The notes under the pieces are model-generated. The model had not been told where the DNA came from, searched no databases, and worked only from the letters and a program-made list of their open reading frames with translations. A DNA stretch of 10,201 nucleotides from a bacterium (GTDB lineage Bacteria; Patescibacteriota; Minisyncoccia; Phycocordibacterales; Phycocordibacteraceae). Of the stretch, positions 5,974 to 10,201 are shown piece by piece. The stretch spans positions 1 through 10,201 of the forward strand of contig JAJXUQ010000013.1 in the NCBI GenBank assembly GCA_021782685.1, given 5' to 3'. Every line of letters begins with the position of its first letter. Positions within the stretch are counted from its first letter, which is position 1. Both the position numbers and the translations under genes were made by a program.

Positions 5974-7446
5974 TCAGCGCTCCAGGTCGAGGACTTCATC
6001 GATGCGTATCTGCGCGACGAACTCGGGAACGTGCGAGACGAGGATCAGCGCGCCCTCGTACGCGTCGAGCGCTTTCGCGATGACGGGCAGGTGCCGGAAG
6101 TTGATGTGGTTGGTCGGCTCGTCGAGGATGAGAAGCCCCGGGCGTTCGAGCACGAGCGAAGCGAATGCGACGAGCCCCTTCTGCCCTTCCGAGAGGCTAC
6201 CGATCTTCGTGTGGATGATGTCGCCCGTGATAAGGAATCCGGCGGCGACGGAGCGCAACCGGTGTTCGTCGGGCCGGTCCATGGCCTTCCGGAGCGCGTC
6301 GAATACCGTCTGATCGAAGTCGAGCGTGGAGAAATCCTGGCGGTAGTAGCCGACTCTTACCCCCTCGGCGATATTCGCGCCCTCCGTGCTGCCGCGCGCA
6401 ACCGCTTCGAGGAGCGTGCTCTTGCCGATGCCGTTCGGCCCTTTCAGGAGAAGATGGCTATTCTTCCGGAGCGAGATGTTCGTCTTCTTCTTCACGGGTT
6501 TCTTCCCTTTCAAAACCGAGTACGAAGCGAGAGAGAAGATAACGCCGCTAAGATTCTCCTGGAAGGGGATGATGAAAGGCCGGATGGTCTTGTCCTCCTT
6601 GCGCACCTCGACTTTCTCCTCCTCCATTTCTTCGACCTCGGCGCGCATCTTCTTGGCGACGAGACGCATCTTGCCGCCCTTCTGCGCGAAAAAGTTCGCC
6701 TTGTCCTTGTTCTCCTGGATCTTCTTCGCGAGCTGCGCGTTCTTCCTGTTCTCCTTATCGATGCGCGCGAGGATATCGCGCTGCACGTCGGTATAGTTCC
6801 CCGCGTACTGTTCGATCTTCCGCGTGAAGACATCGAGGTAGAGCACGCCGGTCGTGAAAGCGTTCAAGAAATCCGCGTCGTGCGAGATGACGACGCAGGT
6901 CGAAGGGTACTCGACGAGAAACCGCGTGAGGTGCTCGATGCCGGCCTTGTCGAGATTGTTCGTCGGCTCGTCAAGGAGGAGAAGGTCCGGGTTCTGGATG
7001 AGCGCGGAAGCGAGGAGGAGGCGCGCCTGCTGTCCGCCCGAAAAGCTCCTCACGATCCGGTCGTGCAGCTTCTCGTGCCGTTCCAGATTGACCACTTCGA
7101 GCACCTCGTCGATCCTGGGGTCGATGTCATGCACTTTCGTATCGAAATACGATCCGAAGAAGTCGCGCACGGAGAGCTCCATCTTCTCGCGCGGGATGAC
7201 CTGCGCCGCGAGCGCCACCTTCATGCCGTGCGCCGCGTGTATCTCGCCGCTCTCGGGTGCGCGCGCGGCCGTCATGAGCGAGAAGAGCGTCGTCTTCCCC
7301 GCGCCGTTCTGACCCATCACCGCGAGTTTCATCCCGCGGCGCAGCACGAAATCGACCTCGTCAAGGATCGGCTTGTTATGTCCGTATTCGAACGAGACTT
7401 TCTCGAACCGGAGGACGCCTTCTTCTTTCTTCATTCGATGCACCAT
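5974..7446 (-). CDS. ABC-F family ATPase, ribosome-associated translation factor (short form)
   Basis: Two tandem ABC ATPase domains with no membrane segments, as in ABC-F proteins (EttA, Uup, Vga/Lsa types), which bind the ribosomal E site and influence the peptidyl-transferase centre. ABC1: Walker A GQNGAGKT (45-52), signature FSGGQ (135-139), Walker B LLLLDEPTNNLD (155-166), switch His189. The inter-domain linker (about 210-295) is highly charged and helical and contains the tip segment FFAQKGGKMRLVAKKMR (252-268). ABC2: Walker A GPNGIGKS (336-343), signature LSEGQ (418-422), Walker B LLILDEPTNHIN (438-449), switch His472. Both catalytic Glu (E160, E443) are present. At 490 residues it is shorter than EttA (about 555) and has no arm insertion or C-terminal extension. 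The start is ATG 7446 or the in-frame ATG at 7434; no Shine-Dalgarno helps choose. It is divergent from the pseudouridine synthase gene. Whether it is a housekeeping or antibiotic-protection factor cannot be decided from motifs. Confidence 0.93.
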   Translation of the reverse strand: MVHRMKKEEGVLRFEKVSFEYGHNKPILDEVDFVLRRGMKLAVMGQNGAGKTTLFSLMTAARAPESGEIHAAHGMKVALAAQVIPREKMELSVRDFFGSYFDTKVHDIDPRIDEVLEVVNLERHEKLHDRIVRSFSGGQQARLLLASALIQNPDLLLLDEPTNNLDKAGIEHLTRFLVEYPSTCVVISHDADFLNAFTTGVLYLDVFTRKIEQYAGNYTDVQRDILARIDKENRKNAQLAKKIQENKDKANFFAQKGGKMRLVAKKMRAEVEEMEEEKVEVRKEDKTIRPFIIPFQENLSGVIFSLASYSVLKGKKPVKKKTNISLRKNSHLLLKGPNGIGKSTLLEAVARGSTEGANIAEGVRVGYYRQDFSTLDFDQTVFDALRKAMDRPDEHRLRSVAAGFLITGDIIHTKIGSLSEGQKGLVAFASLVLERPGLLILDEPTNHINFRHLPVIAKALDAYEGALILVSHVPEFVAQIRIDEVLDLER

Positions 7447-7477
7447 AACGTACTCGGGAGAAAAAGGGAAAATGCGC

Positions 7478-7483
7478 TATAGT
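7478..7483 (+). promoter_or_regulatory. Putative -10 box of the pseudouridine synthase gene (leaderless start)
   Basis: TATAGT ends 6 bases before the ATG at 7490, which would place the transcript start on or next to the A of the start codon. No convincing -35 is seen. The same TATA core reads TATAGC on the minus strand and could serve the divergent ABC-F gene. The whole divergent gap is only 7447-7489. Confidence 0.4.
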
Positions 7484-7484
7484 G

Positions 7485-7496
7485 CCGGCATGCCGG
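7485..7496. repeat. Perfect 12-bp palindrome centred on a start codon
   Basis: CCGGCATGCCGG is its own reverse complement and contains the ATG of the pseudouridine synthase gene at its centre, just after the putative -10 box. It could be an operator-like site, a modification or restriction target, or chance in GC-rich DNA. Confidence 0.6.
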
Positions 7497-8269
7497 AATC
7501 TGCCGTGAAAGCCGCCCGCCCGTACCCGATGCGCATCAATAGATATCTCGCGCAGGAAGGCGTCGCGACGCGCCGGGAAGCCGACGAACTCGTCGCTCGG
7601 AATAAAGTGTTCATCAACGGGCGCGCCGCTAAGCTCGGCGACAAGGTGAACGAAGGCGACCGGGTCGAATTGCGCGGGAAGAACCCGCCGAAGAAATACC
7701 TCTATTTCGCCTATAATAAGCCGGTCGGCGTCATCACGCACTCCCCGCAGACGGGCGAGAAGGATATCAGGCAGAGCGTCGCGAAGGAGGCGCGCGGCAC
7801 GCAAGACCGCGGTATGCGGGACGTGTTCCCCGTGGGCCGCCTCGATAAGGATTCGAGCGGTCTCATCATCCTCACGAACGACGGCCGCGTGACCGACCGG
7901 CTCCTGAACCCCGACCGCGAGCACGACAAGGAATATCGCGTGCGCACGGCCGAGCCGCTGCGCGACGGCTTCAAGAAGGCGATGGAGGCGGGCGTCAATA
8001 TCGAAGGCTACCTGACCGCGCCGTGCACGGTCCGCAAGACCGGACCGAAAAGCTTCGTTATCACGCTCACCGAAGGCAAAAAGCATCAGATACGCCGCAT
8101 GGTTGCTGCGCTCCATAACCAGGTCGTCGGTCTCGAGCGCATTCGGATACTCAACATCGGGCTCGACGGCCTCGCGGCCGGGGAGTGGCGTCCGCTCCGC
8201 GGCGAAGAGCTCGCCGTTTTCCTTTCCGCCATCGGGATACGGGAGCCGAAGCGGGAAAAAAGACCTTAA
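7490..8269 (+). CDS. rRNA pseudouridine synthase of the RsuA/RluB/RluF family
   Basis: Isomerises a specific uridine in rRNA to pseudouridine. 259 residues: an N-terminal S4 RNA-binding domain (about 14-62, MRINRYLAQEGVATRREADELV) followed by the catalytic domain. The active-site motif GRLDKDSSGL (116-125) carries the nucleophilic Asp119. The conserved YNKPVGVI (75-82) and EGKKHQIRRM (195-204) stretches are also present. The GRLDKDS form and QIRRM motif fit RluF/RluB best, but the exact target (23S or 16S position) cannot be assigned, so no symbol is given. ATG 7490 was chosen because it follows a putative -10 at leaderless distance and leaves a short N-terminus before the S4 domain; ATG 7472 in the same frame is an alternative. 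It is divergent from the ABC-F gene, another ribosome-directed protein. The basic tail (REPKREKRP) is typical of RNA-binding proteins. Confidence 0.93.
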   Translation: MPESAVKAARPYPMRINRYLAQEGVATRREADELVARNKVFINGRAAKLGDKVNEGDRVELRGKNPPKKYLYFAYNKPVGVITHSPQTGEKDIRQSVAKEARGTQDRGMRDVFPVGRLDKDSSGLIILTNDGRVTDRLLNPDREHDKEYRVRTAEPLRDGFKKAMEAGVNIEGYLTAPCTVRKTGPKSFVITLTEGKKHQIRRMVAALHNQVVGLERIRILNIGLDGLAAGEWRPLRGEELAVFLSAIGIREPKREKRP

Positions 8270-8279
8270 GGCAACGTGT

Positions 8280-8306
8280 TTGACAAGATGTCCATGATAG
8301 TATAAA
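8280..8306 (+). promoter_or_regulatory. Promoter of the GNAT gene
   Basis: Perfect -35 TTGACA (8280-8285) with TATAAA at 8301-8306 (15-base spacer) or, overlapping it, TAAATT at 8303-8308 (17-base spacer). It lies 10 bases after the pseudouridine synthase stop. A leader of about 60 bases follows, in which I see no convincing riboswitch or stable hairpin. Confidence 0.7.
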
Positions 8307-8360
8307 TTATCGTTAGATTTTGGATCGGGTAAAACCTCGCCCGTTTAGTTCATCGTTATT

Positions 8361-8366
8361 GGGGAG
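8361..8366 (+). promoter_or_regulatory. Shine-Dalgarno that fixes the GNAT start
   Basis: GGGGAG stands 6 bases before ATG 8373 and directly abuts a TTG at 8367, so the ATG rather than the TTG is the start. Confidence 0.8.
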
Positions 8367-8372
8367 TTGATT

Positions 8373-8960
8373 ATGCTTCAGATCTCTGTTCGTGCCGCTG
8401 CGCCCTCTGACTTTCAGGATATCGAAAGGCTTCGGGTGGACGCGTATAACGTCCGCGGATACTGCTCTCAATCGAGGGTAACAGAGCAGTGTTTTCTGGA
8501 GAATCAATTTGCCCTCGTGGCGGAAATAGACGGCGAAATCGTCGGGACCATGTCGGTCACTTATGATCGGGGAGAGATCCCTACCGATAGCGTGTTTCCT
8601 ACCGAGACGTCCTGCGTTCGCGGCCTGTCGAAGAAGATCGCTTACTATGGCAGCTTCGCCGTGCGTGTAGGAATGTGGAGATCGGGAACGAACGCCATCG
8701 GCCAAGCGCTCATTCGCGAAGCGATAGTGCGGACGAGCGCTGAAGGGGCCGATGCGGCCATCATCGTCGTCAATCCGCGGCACGTTCTTTTTTATCAGAA
8801 GCTCGGACTCAAGGAGATGGCTCGGCAAGACAACATGCCGGGCATCGAGAAGGCCCCCGCGGTCATGCTCGCTGCCACCGGTGAGGATTTCAAAAACCTT
8901 CTTGCCAGACACGAGGAAATAAGTCGTGCGTACGATCGGAAAAATCGTATGCGCGAATAG
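8373..8960 (+). CDS. GNAT-fold acyltransferase, FeeM-like (N-acyl amino acid synthase type)
   Basis: A 195-residue GNAT-fold protein. The N-terminal strand-helix ISVRAAAPSDFQDIERLRVDA (4-24) and the strand FALVAEIDGEIVGTMSV (46-62) are standard GNAT. The central block (about 90-120) has a loose acyl-donor loop, RSGTNAIGQAL (103-113), rather than a clean Q/RxxGxG/A. The C-terminal elements VNPRHVLFYQKLG (133-145) and PGIEKAPAVML (156-166), together with FPTE (75-78), recall the FeeM family, which joins acyl groups from acyl-carrier protein to amino acids. The FeeM assignment is from motif memory; plain acetyl-CoA N-acetylation is the alternative. The gene is monocistronic, with its own TTGACA promoter, Shine-Dalgarno and terminator, and is somewhat less GC-rich than its neighbours, which may mean recent acquisition. 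GNAT fold is confident; substrate is not. Confidence 0.85.
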   Translation: MLQISVRAAAPSDFQDIERLRVDAYNVRGYCSQSRVTEQCFLENQFALVAEIDGEIVGTMSVTYDRGEIPTDSVFPTETSCVRGLSKKIAYYGSFAVRVGMWRSGTNAIGQALIREAIVRTSAEGADAAIIVVNPRHVLFYQKLGLKEMARQDNMPGIEKAPAVMLAATGEDFKNLLARHEEISRAYDRKNRMRE

Positions 8961-8981
8961 CCGAAAAGCTCCTCGATCCGC

Positions 8982-9011
8982 AACGCACACGAATAGTGTG
9001 CGTTTTTCTTT
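8982..9011 (+). terminator. Rho-independent terminator of the GNAT gene
   Basis: AACGCACAC (8982-8990), loop GAATA, GTGTGCGTT (8996-9004): a 9-bp stem followed by TTTTTCTTT on the plus strand. The T-tract runs into the stop codon of the convergent methyltransferase gene (9010-9012). On the minus strand no U-run follows the hairpin. Confidence 0.9.
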
Positions 9012-9813
9012 ATGCGCCGCGCGGTCGGTCGATCTTGACCGTCTCGAGCATCATGAAAAGCGGTATCTCCTTGCGCGCGATATCTTCCGCTTTCTGCCGC
9101 GGACCCTTCCCGCTCACGCGATGCGAGATCCATTCTTCGAGCCGGGAGATGGCGAAACCGTTTTTGTGCAGCGACTTCGAAATATCCTGGAGCGAACGGT
9201 GGTAGGAAACGGTGTGTGCGCCGTCTTTCTTCCCCGGATGCATGTCCACGAGCACCTTTTTGCCCGAGAGATAGCGCTCCACGCGGCGATACTGTATGCG
9301 CGCCTGATCGTCATACCCCCAACTTGAGTGCTTCAGTACGCGGAATGCCGGATGATTGAGGACGAGCACCATGCGCCCGTGCGGCGCGAGAACGCGGTTT
9401 GCCTCCGCGAAAACCGCGTCCATGCGCTCTATGTTCTGGATGGCAAGCACGATGAGCGCCGTATCGTACGCGCCGCGCTCGGCAAAACGCAGCCGGTGCG
9501 CAGGAGCGACATGGAACGGTATCTCTCGCGAGGACTTCTCGCGAGCCAGCGAGATAAGCTCTCTCGAGATATCGGTACCGACCGGCGAAGCTCCCGCTTG
9601 CGCGCACGCGCGGGTAAAAAACCCTTGTCCGCAGGCGATATCGATGACTTTCTCGCCGCGTCGCAGGCCGAGCACGCGCATGAGATTGGGCAGGATGACG
9701 CGTGCCTGATAGGTGACGACGTCTCCCTCAAGCAGGCTGTCGTACCACGCCGCCACTTCGCCCCACGACGAGCTCGGCGTACGGGATACGGATGACGCGC
9801 GACGCGGCTTCAT
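9010..9813 (-). CDS. Class I SAM-dependent methyltransferase, substrate unknown
   Basis: A 267-residue Rossmann-fold methyltransferase of the UbiE/Methyltransf_11 type. Motif I is VIDIACGQGFFTRAC (56-70), the SAM-binding acidic residue is D81 in VGTDIS (78-83), a QNI post-II element lies in LIVLAIQNIERM (120-131), and the post-III segment is VLAPHGRMVLVLNHPAF (141-157). The region after 160 (aromatic and basic: KHSSWGYDDQARIQYRRVERY) is the likely acceptor-binding part; it does not identify the substrate. ATG 9813 is the only in-frame ATG upstream of motif I other than M45. The nearest purine-rich site (AAAGGA) is 15 bases away, too far for a good Shine-Dalgarno. The gene starts 21 bases after the prmC stop, so co-transcription is likely. 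Its TAA stop lies in the T-tract of the convergent GNAT terminator. Confidence 0.88.
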   Translation of the reverse strand: MKPRRASSVSRTPSSSWGEVAAWYDSLLEGDVVTYQARVILPNLMRVLGLRRGEKVIDIACGQGFFTRACAQAGASPVGTDISRELISLAREKSSREIPFHVAPAHRLRFAERGAYDTALIVLAIQNIERMDAVFAEANRVLAPHGRMVLVLNHPAFRVLKHSSWGYDDQARIQYRRVERYLSGKKVLVDMHPGKKDGAHTVSYHRSLQDISKSLHKNGFAISRLEEWISHRVSGKGPRQKAEDIARKEIPLFMMLETVKIDRPRGA

Positions 9814-9834
9814 GCAAGGTACGCTACCGTCCTT

Positions 9835-10201
9835 TCAAGAACGCCGCAACACCATCACGCCTTCGTTCCCGTAAGGATCGTTCCAGAACTCATACCGCCA
9901 GTCGGTAGCGGCAAGAGCCTTTTTGAGCTCCTCCGCCTGGGTCATGTCGCACTCGACGTAGAGCGCGCCGCGGGGCGTGAGATACTTCTTCCCTTCCCGG
10001 ATGAGCTCGCGGTGCTGCGCGAACCCGTCCTCCGAACCGAAGAAGGCGATATGCGGCTCGTAACGCATCTCGGGGTCGATGTCGGCGATGCCGGCAGGGT
10101 CGACGTACGGCGGATTGGCGCAGATAACGTCGAACGTTCCCGTGATGTTTTCGAGACTGTCGCCCGCGATAAGCGCCGTCCGGGAAGCGTCGATGCCGTT
10201 C
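9835..10201 (-). CDS. prmC: Release-factor glutamine methyltransferase PrmC (HemK), C-terminal part; 5' end outside window
   Basis: PrmC N5-methylates the glutamine of the GGQ motif in peptide release factors 1 and 2 and so raises termination efficiency. The 121 visible residues run in one frame from the window edge to TGA at 9835-9837. The hallmark NPPY (10105-10116) sits in FDVICANPPYVDPAG, preceded by a GDS segment and followed by the family-typical YEPHIAFFGSEDG, which aligns with the usual yEP..AL.GG.DG. The C-terminal strand ends in GNEGVMVLRR, matching the usual family ending. The SAM-binding GxGxG and the N-terminal helical domain must lie outside the window. An internal ATG (10066-10068) is not the start, since NPPY lies upstream in the same frame. 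It heads or continues an operon with the methyltransferase gene 21 bases downstream. Confidence 0.9.
   Translation of the reverse strand, partial: NGIDASRTALIAGDSLENITGTFDVICANPPYVDPAGIADIDPEMRYEPHIAFFGSEDGFAQHRELIREGKKYLTPRGALYVECDMTQAEELKKALAATDWRYEFWNDPYGNEGVMVLRRS

Noticed and set aside
6031..7482. A 483-codon plus-strand open frame antisense to the ABC-F gene
   Set aside because: A shadow frame with charged low-complexity composition, while the minus strand carries both sets of ABC motifs.
8313..8360. A riboswitch or attenuator in the GNAT leader
   Set aside because: Only a short CGGG...CCCG pairing is visible. No known aptamer core, second hairpin or T-run precedes the start.
8313..8990. 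A 225-codon minus-strand open frame covering the GNAT gene
   Set aside because: It has no recognisable domain and no Shine-Dalgarno, and crosses both the GNAT promoter and terminator; the plus strand carries GNAT motifs and matching expression signals.
9835..10068. A separate 77-residue gene starting at the ATG at 10068
   Set aside because: The frame is open upstream to the window edge and includes the PrmC NPPY motif, so this is the C-terminal end of PrmC, not a small gene.

Overview
This window reads as a compact bacterial chromosome segment of moderately high GC, most likely from the Candidate Phyla Radiation (Patescibacteria, Parcubacteria-like). That placement is an inference. It rests on the tight packing of genes, the near absence of Shine-Dalgarno sequences, a minimal 490-residue ABC-F protein, and a membrane-anchored Clp-type ATPase paired with a small membrane protein whose look I associate with that group. 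TGA is used as a stop (ABC-F, Nramp, PrmC fragment), so the Gracilibacteria/Absconditabacteria code is not in use. No rRNA, tRNA, CRISPR array, transposase or integrase was seen, and no gene-free stretch exceeds about 100 bases.

Layout. Minus strand, left side: a 3'-truncated typA/bipA (1-1196) with its own promoter. Before it in transcription order come a double-AAA+ Clp-like ATPase (1266-3725) and, overlapping its start by 14 bases, a 168-residue membrane protein (3712-4218), the two forming an operon behind an extended -10 promoter. Next are an Nramp-family transporter (4281-5663), a strong terminator, a 46-residue single-pass membrane protein with its own promoter and Shine-Dalgarno (5765-5905), and an ABC-F translation factor (5974-7446). 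Plus strand: an RsuA/RluB/RluF-type pseudouridine synthase (7490-8269), divergent from the ABC-F gene across only about 40 bases, and a monocistronic GNAT acyltransferase with its own promoter, Shine-Dalgarno and terminator (8373-8960). Minus strand, right side: a SAM-dependent methyltransferase (9010-9813) just downstream of the 3' part of prmC (9835-10201).

Four genes (typA, ABC-F, pseudouridine synthase, prmC) serve the ribosome or translation termination, which looks like ordinary core content. The most unusual item is the Clp-like ATPase. It has two N-terminal membrane segments, a degenerate first ATPase ring, a canonical second ring motor core, and neither of the aromatic pore loops that Clp/Hsp100 unfoldases use to grip substrate. 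It also lacks a middle domain and a recognisable ClpP-docking tripeptide. Together with its overlapping membrane-protein partner it may be a membrane-bound AAA+ machine that does not thread substrates in the usual way. Secondary points are an Nramp protein with altered metal-site motifs, an orphan small membrane protein with the best expression signals in the window, a FeeM-like acyltransferase cassette, and -10 boxes so close to start codons that leaderless mRNAs are likely.
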